Origin: Acidobacteriaceae bacterium
Lineage (GTDB): Bacteria; Acidobacteriota; Terriglobia; Bryobacterales; Bryobacteraceae
Assembly (NCBI GenBank): GCA_019240405.1
Contig: JAFAYL010000020.1
Span: 1 to 64,000, forward strand
Reading direction: 5' to 3'
Length of the DNA: 64,000 bases
In this document: in pieces, positions 1-9,319 of the stretch
Layout: each line of letters opens with the position of its first letter
How positions within the stretch are numbered: the first letter of the stretch is position 1
Translations under genes and position numbers: made by a program
Notes under the pieces: generated by a model
Seen by the model: the letters and a program-made list of their open reading frames with translations, nothing else
Database searches by the model: none
Told to the model about the DNA's origin: nothing

Positions 1-2573
1 CAAATTGGAGCAAGACCTCGGCCGAGAACTCCAGTTCCATATCGCAGAAAGGATTTCCGAGTTTAAAAGCACTGGGCTAAGTGAGGACGAAGCGCGGCGT
101 CGCGTACGCCAGGAGTTCGGCGGTATTGAGCAAGTGAAGGAAGAATGTCGGGATGCCCGCGGTACGCTTGGGCTGGAATCAACGATTCAAGACCTCCGCT
201 ACACGGTGCGGACATTGCGCTACAACCCCGGTTTTGCTCTAGCAGCGATCGTCACGATGACCTTGGGAATTGGCGCAAACACAGCAATTTTTAGTGCCGT
301 CAATGCGGCGCTGCTCCGGCCGCTTCCCTACAAGCAACCAGAACGATTGGTTTCGATTTCAGACATTGTTCAGGGCATGAAGAACTGGCCCAGTACATAT
401 CCGAACTACCTCGATTGGCAACGGCAAAACAGATCGTTCGAAGAGATAGCCGCTTATCAAGGCGACAGCTTTAATGTCGTCCATGGCACCGTCGTGGATC
501 ACATTCGAGCGTGGAACGTCTCAGCTAAGTCTTCCAACTGCTAGGTGTGAAGCCAGTACTAGGACGCGAGTTCCAATCGGGTGATGACAGGCCCGGTGCG
601 GCTCCCGTCGTGCTGTTGAGCTATGGGAATTGGCAACGATGGTTTGGTGGTGATCGGGTTCTGGGAAAATCACTCGATATCAGCGGCCGGAGTTTCACAA
701 TCATTGGCGTTCTACCGCGAACCTTTCGTTTTTACGAAGCCGCGGGGCTATACACTCCCTTGGGCCTGGGAGCAGATGAAATGCAGGCTCGCGGCGCCCA
801 TAGTATCCGCGTGATCGGCCGACTAAAACCGGGTATCACTGTCGAACAAGCCCGAGCAGAGATGATCACCATTGCTCACAACTTAGCGAAGGAATATCCG
901 GCTACGAATTTAGGGACGAGTGTCGAGGTCATGGGTCTGCGCGACTACCTTGTTCAAGATACCCGGCCCGCCCTATTCGTTCTCATGGGAGCGGTTGTTT
1001 TTGTTTTCCTGATTGCGTGTGTCAATGTCGCAAACCTTCTCCTTGCTCGTGGAGCCGCGCGAGCAAGGGAGATGGCTATGCGCGCCGCACTGGGTGCGAA
1101 ATGGTCGAGACTCATCCGTCAACTATTGACAGAAAGTGTTGTCTTGGCCATCGTCGCCGGATGTCTAGCAGTACCTATTTGCTTCTGGGCGAGTGGCGGG
1201 TTGGGAAGATTGCTCCCGGAGGACCGCCGCGAAATGCTCAGCGTCGTCGTTGACGGTCGCGTTTTGGCGGCCACTTTACTTTGTTCTGTGGTAGCCGGTA
1301 TAGCTTTTGGATTGGTTCCGGCCTTTCGAGCTTCCAGGCAAGATTTGACTGAAACCCTCAAGAGTGGCAAGACCTCAACCGAGCCGACAGACAGCAGATT
1401 CCGAGGTGCACTCATGCTTGCCGAGGTCGCGTTGGCTTTGATGCTTCTGAGTGGTGCCGGATTAATGCTGCGCAGCATCCATAATCTCCTTGACGTGAAT
1501 GCCGGATTTGATTCCTCGCATTTGCTGTCTATGCACTTGGCTTTGTCGGAGAGGAAATACGAGAAACCGGCAGAGCTGTCGAACTTTATCGATGCGGCTT
1601 TGCAGCGTATCGAGGTAGTTCCAGGAGTTGACACAGCAGCGGCCGCTACATGGATGCCGTTTCGGAGCGAGGCGTGGCTCGATTCGATTTACATTGAAGG
1701 GCAGCCATTCCCAGGGCCGGGCAGCTCCCGCAGATTCATTACAACGTCGTTAGCCCAGCTTTCTTTAGCGCGCTGCGGATTCCGCTGCTGAAAGGGCGCA
1801 GCTTCTCGGAAGGCGATAATGCCCAGGCACCCAGGATGGCGATTATAAACAGATCGATGGCACAGCAGTTTTGGCGCAACGATGATCCCCTGGGCAAGCG
1901 CTTTACAGAGGGCCGACCGTCAGATCAGGCGCATTTGCTCACCGTCATCGGCGTTGTAGGAGACAGCAAGATCGATGCGCTCGACGAGACAGACGCGCCT
2001 GAGTTCTATATCCCGTTTTTTCAGGCTCCAAATAATTATCTGACCCTCGCGATTCGGACGAAAGGCGACCCATTGGCGTTGGCGACTGCAATAAAGAACG
2101 AATTAGCGAACTTGGACAAGACGCAGGCGCCATACGACATCGCATCTATGCAGCAAGTCACGTCAGCGTCTCTGAGTCCCAGAGAATTGCTTATGATCTT
2201 ACTTGCCGCTTTCGCAATGCTATCAATTGTTCTGGCTGCCGTGGGCATTTACGGAGTTACGTTCTATCTCACGTCAAGGCGAACGCAGGAGATTGGAATC
2301 CGGATGGCATTGGGCGCGGGCCGCCGCTCCGTGCTTGCGCTTGTCTTGTTCCGTGGCTTAAGGCTGACCCTCGCTGGCTTGACAATTGGAGTAATCGGGT
2401 CGTTGTTCCTAACCCGTTTCCTGGTCGCCTTTCTTTACGGCGTCCGGCCCGCAGACCCTCTCACGCTTGCGATCACGTCAGTCTTAGTATTCGCAGTTGC
2501 TTTGATTGCGGCGGCAATTCCCGCACACAGAGCAACCAAGATCGACCCTATGGTGGCGTTGAGATACGAATAA
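1..2573 (+). pseudogene. ADOP-type MacB/FtsX permease, left-truncated, two frameshifts
   Basis: This encodes an ABC-transporter permease of the acidobacterial duplicated orphan permease type: an N-terminal helical region (RELQFHI), a first FtsX/MacB_PCD unit (helix near base 230, LGIGANTAIFS) and a second FtsX unit (helices near 2200-2540, RRTQEIGIRMALGA), ending in the family-typical MVALRYE. The reading frame is open at base 1 and the usual N-terminal residues are missing, so the true start lies left of the window; the TTG at base 5 is probably an internal Leu. The protein is split over three frames. Near 527-529 one base is missing, because the other frame resumes with VFQLLGVKP. Near 1735-1737 another is missing, because the frame resumes with HYNVVSPAFF. 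Both repairs restore family sequence exactly. It is either a recent pseudogene or carries two sequencing errors. Such permeases usually lack a linked ATPase; substrate unknown. Confidence 0.88.
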
Positions 2574-2966
2574 CAGGGCATCAAGGATATCAAACTGGCC
2601 GCCGAACAACGGATATCGTGATTGCGAGAACGGACCTTTTTGCAATAGCAATTTTGTCGGGAACACCTCGTTCCCAACATTCGGGTATCGTTTCGCTTCG
2701 ATGCTTATTCGAGAGTCGTTACGGAATTAGCGTTTTCGTTCCGGAAGCTCGTGCGTAACGGCCAAGGATAGAGGAATCCACCTGGACGTGTAGTCGGCGA
2801 TGCTTCCCGGTGACGTAGCCGGACGCAGGCAGTCACAGCGATAATATGCGTCGTCCGACTGCCGGGGCTGAAAAGCTCCGCAAGATTCATACGCTCGACG
2901 GTTACGAGCAGCCCGACACCGCGAAAGAGTACATGTTGTAAAGAGGGCGCGAGGCAGAGCGATAAA
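2574..2966. other. Intergenic gap, no recognised gene
   Basis: About 390 bases lie between the broken permease and the TPR hydrolase. The only coding candidate I see is a 31-codon ORF on the plus strand at 2846-2941 (starts MRRPTAG, ends KEYML). It has no good ribosome binding site and no family I recognise, so it may be the tail of a decayed gene. I see no tRNA, terminator hairpin with T-tract, or insertion-sequence end here. Confidence 0.4.
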
Positions 2967-3035
2967 ATGGCAGAACCGGAATGCCCAAATTGTGGCCGCC
3001 GCGTGTTGTCCGCGCTCTATGTCCGGGGGTGCTGA
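2967..3035 (+). other. 22-codon upstream ORF with a CPNC motif
   Basis: A short ATG ORF begins MAEPECPNCG, which resembles the first knuckle of a zinc ribbon, and stops two bases before the ATG at 3038 that I take as the start of the hydrolase gene. It could be a leader peptide that is translationally coupled to the next gene, or a remnant of a zinc-ribbon N-terminus cut off by a frameshift. Chance is also possible at this length. Confidence 0.25.
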
Positions 3036-3037
3036 TC

Positions 3038-5305
3038 ATGCTCTCCGCCTCCTTCGGCAAGCTGCTATCACTCGGGGCGACGCACTTGGACGAACACCGG
3101 AAGCTCCTCGGCGACTTCACCCGCCAACTCTCGAAGGATCCCTGCGCGGCGCTTAAAGTCGCCGAAAAAGCCGTCGCGGAAAGCGCCCGGCTGGCTCGCG
3201 ATGACCCCAAGCGCGGCGACGCGCTCGAACTTGAAGCGCTCGCGCTCATGTCGACAGAGCAGTTCCCCAAAATGCTCGCACCCGCCGCCGAGCTCGTCCG
3301 CATCCGCAAGGCAGCGCAGCCTCCCGAGCCGGAGCTTCTTGCCCTCGCGCTGAACCAGTATGCCGTGGCCCTGTTCGCTAATGACCGTGCGGCCGAATCC
3401 GACCGCGCCGTCGCCGATTCGCTCGCGGCGTACCGCAGCGCGTTTAGCCCAACCGACATTCAGCTCGCGCAGAAACTAGAGGCGCAGGCCGAATTTGTGC
3501 AGAACAATATGGGCCGCAAGGATCTCGCGATCGAAATGCTCAAAGAAGCGGTCGATATTCGTCTCCGCAACCCGGACAGTTCCGGAGGCAAGCTGGCCGA
3601 GACGGTCGAACAGCTCGTCATTTATCAATTGCATCGGGGCGACATCTCCGAAGCGGAAACGCGATTGAAACAGGCCGAGGCGCTGCTCGAAGCCGCGATC
3701 AAGCGCGACCCCGAGCGCGAGGAGACCAAGGCCGGTCTGGCCCAGGTCCTGGTTCTCCGCGCGGGCGTGGCCGATAAGCTCGGGCAACGCGAAGCCGCGC
3801 TCGCTCTCGCCAAGCAAGTCCGCCGCATGCAGTTCCAGGATCGCGTCCTGCAGACTGAGAACGAATTGATGATTGCCGGCGTTCTGACGAACATTTACGA
3901 GACTGCCGGAGACCTGGAGCGCGCGGCACAGGAACAGGCCTCCGCCGTGGACGTATTCCGCCGCAATCAGGACCTGCTTGAGAAGGGCGACCTCGATCCG
4001 CTGCTCCTCGGCGATATCTACGTGGACTTGGCCGAGCTCGAGACGGCTCTGCACAACCTGAACGAGGCCGCTCAGTTTTTGAAACTGGGGCATGACATTC
4101 ACGGGGATTCCGAACAGGTGCTATTCGCGAAGGCGAAGCTGGCGGCCGCATCCGGCGATAGCGCGGGCGCTCTCCGCGCGTATCAACAGGCGCTGCGGCT
4201 GCGCAAAGAATCCGCCGCAGAGGTCTCCGTGTTCTTCGCCACCATTCGAAAAAACCAGTCGATGCCGGCGAACCACCAGCCCCGCTTCGGCAACTCGGTT
4301 GGAGGTTTGTCCTTTGGCCGCAGCTCGGTGCTCGTGCCCGGCGGCCAGTTCAATCCCGAAGCCTGGCACAAACGCAAGATCGAGCCCGCTCTGCCCGTCG
4401 GCTGGTCCACGGAGAGCGAAAAACTCCTGATCCGCAAGCAGCAGCTTCTCAGTCCCGCCGAGCTCGTCGCGGAAAGCTCCGCGGTGGCAACGCGCGCGCG
4501 CCTCTACCCGGGCGCGGCGCTCGTGTTCATTCACGGCTACAACGTGCCGTTTGAAGCGGCCGTGCAGCGCGCCGCCCAGCTCGTTCGCGACCTCAATTTC
4601 GACGGCCCTGCCTTCGTGTTCGCCTGGCCTTCTCGCGGCGAATTGTTGGCGTATGGCAAGGACCGCACCATGGCGGACGAATCCGCCGAGAGCCTCGCAG
4701 AGTTCCTCGCGCAACTTCAACAGATCAAAGGTGTGCGCACCGTGCATCTAGTGGCTCACAGCATGGGCAATCGCGTTCTTCTACAAAGCTTGCTAAAGTC
4801 CGCCAGTACGCCGGTTCGTCCCGAACTGGGCGAGATCGTTCTGGCCGCTCCCGCCGTGCCTCAGGACTACTGCGCCGAATGGCTGACCTTGCTCAATCAA
4901 CTGGGATTGCGCCGTTTTACTCTTTACGCGTCAAAAGTAGACGTGGCCATGTGGGCCGCGCTGGCGTTCACCGAGCGAACGGTGCTCGCCGGCCACGTCA
5001 AGGACGGAAAGCCGTTCACGCACCCAGGCGTCGACACGATTGACATCTCCGAGGCCGGTGCCGCCTTTGAGCTGACCCATTTCGAGCTGAATCACGACGT
5101 TTTCGCCACCAACCCGATTATGGTGGAGGACATGCGACAGCTTCTGCAGAACGGCATACGTCCGCCGGATCGCCGCCTCTCCTCCTTGCAGCCGCGCAAT
5201 GGATACTGGTTTTATCACGAGACCGCGCCCCCCGCTCCCCACCCCAAGACTCAACCCGCCGGCCCTGTCCCTGCGTCGCCATCGCCCTGCCCCTCGGGCC
5301 GCTGA
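3038..5305 (+). CDS. TPR-repeat protein with C-terminal DUF900 alpha/beta hydrolase
   Basis: The predicted 755-residue protein has two halves. Residues 1 to about 420 are Ala/Leu/Glu-rich paired helices typical of TPR repeats. Residues about 490-700 form an alpha/beta hydrolase of the DUF900 type: oxyanion segment FIHGYN (near 496), nucleophile elbow HSMGN with Ser near 575, an acidic residue in SKVDVA, and a His in ELNHD near 685. The C-terminal 45 residues are Pro-rich and probably disordered. I prefer the ATG at 3038, which has a GGGGG stretch about 10 bases upstream, over an in-frame ATG at 2981. No clear signal peptide is visible. The likely role is a serine esterase or lipase-like enzyme presented on a TPR scaffold; the substrate cannot be told. 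DUF900 proteins are often found near sensory or envelope genes, but the fusion partner varies. Confidence 0.82.
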   Translation: MLSASFGKLLSLGATHLDEHRKLLGDFTRQLSKDPCAALKVAEKAVAESARLARDDPKRGDALELEALALMSTEQFPKMLAPAAELVRIRKAAQPPEPELLALALNQYAVALFANDRAAESDRAVADSLAAYRSAFSPTDIQLAQKLEAQAEFVQNNMGRKDLAIEMLKEAVDIRLRNPDSSGGKLAETVEQLVIYQLHRGDISEAETRLKQAEALLEAAIKRDPEREETKAGLAQVLVLRAGVADKLGQREAALALAKQVRRMQFQDRVLQTENELMIAGVLTNIYETAGDLERAAQEQASAVDVFRRNQDLLEKGDLDPLLLGDIYVDLAELETALHNLNEAAQFLKLGHDIHGDSEQVLFAKAKLAAASGDSAGALRAYQQALRLRKESAAEVSVFFATIRKNQSMPANHQPRFGNSVGGLSFGRSSVLVPGGQFNPEAWHKRKIEPALPVGWSTESEKLLIRKQQLLSPAELVAESSAVATRARLYPGAALVFIHGYNVPFEAAVQRAAQLVRDLNFDGPAFVFAWPSRGELLAYGKDRTMADESAESLAEFLAQLQQIKGVRTVHLVAHSMGNRVLLQSLLKSASTPVRPELGEIVLAAPAVPQDYCAEWLTLLNQLGLRRFTLYASKVDVAMWAALAFTERTVLAGHVKDGKPFTHPGVDTIDISEAGAAFELTHFELNHDVFATNPIMVEDMRQLLQNGIRPPDRRLSSLQPRNGYWFYHETAPPAPHPKTQPAGPVPASPSPCPSGR

Positions 5306-5348
5306 GGATCGCGAAATAAAGTCCCCCTGACCCACGCGATAATCTCAG

Positions 5349-7370
5349 ATGATGCCGCGCATCCTCGAGCGACTTCGTCAAGCCAAGCAAGTTCTCGGCA
5401 CAGTCGGCATTACTTTTTTCATCACTTTCGCGCTCGCCCTCATTTTCTATTTCACCGGCCAAGGCGGCCTGCTCTTCATCGACCTCCTCTTCCTCATACC
5501 GTTCGCGATCATTCTGCTCTTTCGCGGGTTCCGTTACGCCAATCGCAATCCGCTTTGGAGCCTCCGCAATCGCCTGCTGTTTGTCTACGGCCTCTTCGGC
5601 GTGCTCCCGGTTATTCTGCTCTTCGTGCTGTTCGGCCTCGCCACATGGGCCGTCATGAGCGAGCTTGCAATTTATCTCGCCAGCTCAGCGCTCGATCGAC
5701 GCCTCGATTCAGTCCACAATGCAGTTGAGACACTGCGAAAACTTGCTCCCACGGAGCGCCGCACTGCCGCTCGAGAAATCACGCAGCTTTACAGCGCCGC
5801 GCTTCCGCATATGGCCGTGTATATAAAAGATCCCGCCGGTGATTATCGATGTCCTCCCGATGCTCCGGATCTTCAAGTGCCTCCGGGCTGGCAGGACACA
5901 AACGGGCTACTCTTTCGAAATGGCCTTTTTTACGGATGGGCTCACGTCATCGACCACCAGGAAGAAATCACGATAACAACACCGCTCTCCCAAGAAATCG
6001 TTGAAAACCTGGTTCCTCATCTTGGGGTTATCGCTCTCGTCGAGTCCGAGGACGAGGGCCACCGCCGCATCAAATCGGGAGATGTTCGCATCTCGGCGCG
6101 CGATAATCCCGATAATTTCAATTTCAACTTTGAGCCATCCGCCTCTCCCGATGCGCAGGGCCACAGCCGTTTCCCTCCATCGATGGGTCGCTTTGATGTC
6201 CCGGTTTTCTTTGCCTCAACCCGCCCGCATGTGCATTTGGAGAAGGCTGGAACCACCCATCCTGGCGCTCTCGTGGTCGGTTCCCGGCCTTCGGCTGTGT
6301 GGCGCAGCTTCTTCTCCAGCTCGGAAGTTCTTCGCGGAATCTTGTTCGATGTTGTCGTCGCCGTCGCGATTTTGTTCTTATGTGTTGAGCTGGTCGCGTT
6401 GCTTATCGGTGTGTCGTTCTCACGCCGCATAACGCGCGCTGTGAATCAACTCTATGAAGGAACTCGCCGCGTCATTCACGGCGATTTTAGCCACCGCATC
6501 CCGATCCGCACTCACGATCAGCTCGGCGAACTAGCAGAATCCTTCAACCAGATGACCGGCAATCTCCAACGCCTGCTCTCCGTCGAAAAGGAAAAAGAGC
6601 GGCTGCAAACGGAACTTGAAATTGCGCGTGAAGTACAAACCCAGCTCTATCCCAAGGAGGCGCCCCCCAGCTCCGTTCTGAGATTGACTGTACGGTGCGA
6701 TCCGGCCCGCATGGTCTCGGGTGACTACTACGATTACGAGGAGATCGCGAACGGCAAGGTTGCGTTTGCTATCGGCGATGTCGCGGGAAAAGGAATTTCG
6801 GCCGCGCTCTTAATGGCCACTCTGCAGGCCACTCTCCGCGCTCAACTCAGTCAATACCAGCCTGTTCGCGAAAACGAGTGCACCTCTGTTCCTGAGCTCG
6901 ATACCGCAAATCTTGTCTCGCAATTGAACCAGCAGTTATGCGCGCATACCTCGCCTGAAAAATACGCGACCTTCTTCTTCGCTCTATTTGACGAAAAAGC
7001 CCGCAGCCTAACCTACACAAACGCGGGGCATTTGTCGCCCTTGCTATTTCGCAACGGCAGCGTGGTACCGCTTGATTCGAACGGCACGGTCGTAGGCGCA
7101 TTTCCGTTTTCAAAGTACGAGGAGAGCTGTCTCACCGTCGAGCCGCAGGATCTTCTGGTCTGCTACACAGACGGAATTACGGAGCCCGAAAATGCGTACG
7201 GCGAAATGTTCGGAGAGGAGCGCTTGATCGAGCTTGTCAGAAAACACGCTCACGAGGATGATCACCAAATCATCCGAACGGTCCTTGAAGCAGTTCGTAG
7301 CTGGACGGGAAGCCCCGAGCTTCACGATGACATGACCTTGCTTCTCGCTCGACAGGTCGCAGTCTCGTGA
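5349..7370 (+). CDS. Membrane PP2C-type (RsbU/SpoIIE-like) serine phosphatase with HAMP domain
   Basis: This is a 673-residue membrane sensor phosphatase. Hydrophobic segments near residues 18-38, 42-58 and 75-105 form an N-terminal membrane block, followed by an extracytoplasmic region to about residue 325, another membrane helix near 335-357, a HAMP domain near 357-410 (RRITRAVNQLYEG), a short coiled coil (EKEKERLQTELEIA) and the PP2C catalytic domain near 445-670. Metal-binding signatures are visible: SGDYYDY, IGDVAGKG, and the late Asp of LHDDMTLL. RsbU-family phosphatases dephosphorylate anti-anti-sigma factors in partner-switching pathways, so this probably reports an envelope signal. 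No anti-sigma or STAS gene is adjacent. The stop overlaps the GTG start of the next gene (GTGA), indicating co-translation. Confidence 0.9.
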   Translation: MMPRILERLRQAKQVLGTVGITFFITFALALIFYFTGQGGLLFIDLLFLIPFAIILLFRGFRYANRNPLWSLRNRLLFVYGLFGVLPVILLFVLFGLATWAVMSELAIYLASSALDRRLDSVHNAVETLRKLAPTERRTAAREITQLYSAALPHMAVYIKDPAGDYRCPPDAPDLQVPPGWQDTNGLLFRNGLFYGWAHVIDHQEEITITTPLSQEIVENLVPHLGVIALVESEDEGHRRIKSGDVRISARDNPDNFNFNFEPSASPDAQGHSRFPPSMGRFDVPVFFASTRPHVHLEKAGTTHPGALVVGSRPSAVWRSFFSSSEVLRGILFDVVVAVAILFLCVELVALLIGVSFSRRITRAVNQLYEGTRRVIHGDFSHRIPIRTHDQLGELAESFNQMTGNLQRLLSVEKEKERLQTELEIAREVQTQLYPKEAPPSSVLRLTVRCDPARMVSGDYYDYEEIANGKVAFAIGDVAGKGISAALLMATLQATLRAQLSQYQPVRENECTSVPELDTANLVSQLNQQLCAHTSPEKYATFFFALFDEKARSLTYTNAGHLSPLLFRNGSVVPLDSNGTVVGAFPFSKYEESCLTVEPQDLLVCYTDGITEPENAYGEMFGEERLIELVRKHAHEDDHQIIRTVLEAVRSWTGSPELHDDMTLLLARQVAVS

Positions 7371-8869
7371 AGATCCTGACCGCTGCCGAGATGCGGGAGG
7401 TCGACCGCCTTACCATCGAGCGCGGAATTCCGGGTTTGATTCTCATGGAGAATGCCGGGAGCCGGGTTGTCGATTTTCTTCGTGAGACATTCGCGCCTTT
7501 AAATCAGCAGAGGGTGGCTATCATTTGCGGCAAGGGCAATAACGCAGGGGACGGATTCGTGGTCGCGCGGCAGCTCTTCACGCGAAAACTCTGCCGCAAT
7601 CTCAACGTCATCGAGCTCTTCGATCCCGAAACCCTCAGCGGGAATGCTTTGGCCAACCGGAAAATGCTCGATGTCTGCGGCTGCCCCGTTTCTCGCGACT
7701 TCAAAAACGAAGCCAATCTGGCGTCCATCGTTGTCGACGCCGTTCTCGGAACCGGATTGCGCGGTCCCGCCAAAGGTCCATCTCTCGAGGGAATCCGAAT
7801 GATCAACGAACGCTTTCCGCTGGCTAAGAAGGTGGCGATCGACATCCCCTCGGGCCTTTCGTCTGACGAAACGAACCCAACTGGGGAGTTTGTGCGCGCC
7901 GACTACACGGTCACGTTCACCGCTCCAAAACGAAGTCAATGCCTGTCGCCCAGTTACGAGCACATGGGCAAACTGATCGTCGTCGCGATCGGGAGCCCGA
8001 GCGAACTTTACGAAACGAACCCAAACATCCGGCTCAATCTGACCACAGCCGAGAACATTCGCCCTTTATTCGCCAGACGCCCGCGCAACTCTAACAAAGG
8101 TATGTACGGTCATGTCCTGGTGATCGGGGGTTCGTTTGGTAAAAGCGGAGCTCCCGCCATGGCAGGATTGGGTTCGTATCGCAGCGGAGCAGGTTTGGTC
8201 ACAGTCGCGGTCCCGAGTGTAGCGCTCCCAACAGTCGCATCCTACCGGCCAGAGCTAATGACCGAACCGCTGGAGCGCCCGTTAGCCGAGCTTCTGAAAG
8301 GAATGACGGTGCTGGCCGTCGGTCCCGGCCTTGGAACAGCGTACGAGACAGTTCGTTTCGTAAAACAGCTCTATAAGGAAGCCGACCTCCCGGCCGTTGT
8401 GGATGCCGACGCTTTGAATGCCCTCGCTGGGGCTTTGCCACATACGGACAAAGTCCGTATCTTGACTCCGCATCCAGGCGAGATGGGGCGGCTCATCGGG
8501 AAGTCGGCCAAAGACGTTCAAGATGACCGGCTCGGTACGGCCCGAGGTCTTGGCCAAGAGAGCGGCGCGACGATAGTGCTCAAAGGCGACCGCACGATCA
8601 TCGCCTTTCCCGATGGCGAAACTTGGGTGAACCCGACAGGCTGTCCTGCTATGGCGACCGGCGGTACGGGCGACGTTCTGACCGGAATGATTGCAGGAAT
8701 GATTGCCCAACATCCAAACGACTGGAAGCGCGCGGTTGTCGCCGCCGTGTGGCTGCATGGCCGGGCGGGAGAATTGGCCGCTGGGCTATGGGGGGAAGAG
8801 GCCATGCTCGCAACCGATCTCCTGAAGTATCTGCCTGCCGCTATGAACGAAGTGCGTGCGTCAGTTTGA
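7367..8869 (+). CDS. nnr: Bifunctional NAD(P)H-hydrate epimerase / ADP-dependent NAD(P)H-hydrate dehydratase
   Basis: This repairs hydrated NADH and NADPH. The N-terminal YjeF-N half (about residues 1-220) epimerises R-NAD(P)HX and shows the GKGNNAGDGFVVAR signature near residue 56. The C-terminal ribokinase-like half (about 235-495) dehydrates S-NAD(P)HX and shows TPHPGEMGRL near 367 and the catalytic GGTGDVLTG near 432. At 500 residues it has the full fusion length. The GTG start overlaps the upstream phosphatase stop by four bases, and its end overlaps the start of tsaE by 14 bases, so the three genes are probably one transcript. The nnr-tsaE order is common in bacteria. Confidence 0.96.
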   Translation: MKILTAAEMREVDRLTIERGIPGLILMENAGSRVVDFLRETFAPLNQQRVAIICGKGNNAGDGFVVARQLFTRKLCRNLNVIELFDPETLSGNALANRKMLDVCGCPVSRDFKNEANLASIVVDAVLGTGLRGPAKGPSLEGIRMINERFPLAKKVAIDIPSGLSSDETNPTGEFVRADYTVTFTAPKRSQCLSPSYEHMGKLIVVAIGSPSELYETNPNIRLNLTTAENIRPLFARRPRNSNKGMYGHVLVIGGSFGKSGAPAMAGLGSYRSGAGLVTVAVPSVALPTVASYRPELMTEPLERPLAELLKGMTVLAVGPGLGTAYETVRFVKQLYKEADLPAVVDADALNALAGALPHTDKVRILTPHPGEMGRLIGKSAKDVQDDRLGTARGLGQESGATIVLKGDRTIIAFPDGETWVNPTGCPAMATGGTGDVLTGMIAGMIAQHPNDWKRAVVAAVWLHGRAGELAAGLWGEEAMLATDLLKYLPAAMNEVRASV

Positions 8870-9275
8870 AACGCATTCCGAAGAGGAAACGCGAGCCGTC
8901 GGTCGAAAACTCGCCAAACTGCTTCCTGATCGCGGCGTCGTGCTGCTAATAGGCGATCTTGGAACCGGAAAAACAACTTTGGTAAAGGGCATTGTGGAAG
9001 GCCGTGGCGCAGCAAATGCCGAAGACGTTTCCAGTCCGACGTTCACACTCGTCCATGAATATGGCGACCCCGTGGCTATTTATCATGTAGATCTCTACCG
9101 GCTTGAAACGCTAGAGGAAGCACGCCGCATCGGCCTCGAAGACCTATTTCACCAACCTGCGCTGATATTAATCGAATGGGGCGACCGTTTTCCGGAACTC
9201 CTTCCAGATAACCGAGTCGAAATTATCCTCAGTCACAAAGAGGGCGCCAGCCGTTTGCTCAAGTTTTCCCTGTAA
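8856..9275 (+). CDS. tsaE: tRNA threonylcarbamoyladenosine biosynthesis ATPase TsaE
   Basis: TsaE is the small ATPase that works with TsaB and TsaD to make t6A37 in tRNAs decoding ANN codons. The 139-residue product is full length. It has the Walker A motif GDLGTGKTT near residue 32, the family signatures SPTFTLVHEY and HVDLYRL, and the late EWGDR element. The GTG start at 8856 lies inside the end of nnr, which argues for translational coupling. tsaB and tsaD are not in this window. Confidence 0.96.
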   Translation: MRQFETHSEEETRAVGRKLAKLLPDRGVVLLIGDLGTGKTTLVKGIVEGRGAANAEDVSSPTFTLVHEYGDPVAIYHVDLYRLETLEEARRIGLEDLFHQPALILIEWGDRFPELLPDNRVEIILSHKEGASRLLKFSL

Positions 9276-9278
9276 AAA

Positions 9279-9312
9279 GAGACAGTAACCGTCACTTGGT
9301 GCCACCTGTCTC
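9279..9312. promoter_or_regulatory. Inverted repeat between tsaE and the baeRF gene
   Basis: GAGACAG at 9279-9285 is the exact reverse complement of CTGTCTC at 9306-9312, separated by 20 bases that contain further short complementarity. Read on the minus strand the stem is followed by five T residues, so it resembles an intrinsic terminator facing leftward although both flanking genes run rightward. On the plus strand it could be a 5' leader hairpin just upstream of the ATG at 9320. No function can be assigned. Confidence 0.4.
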
Positions 9313-9319
9313 CTACAAT

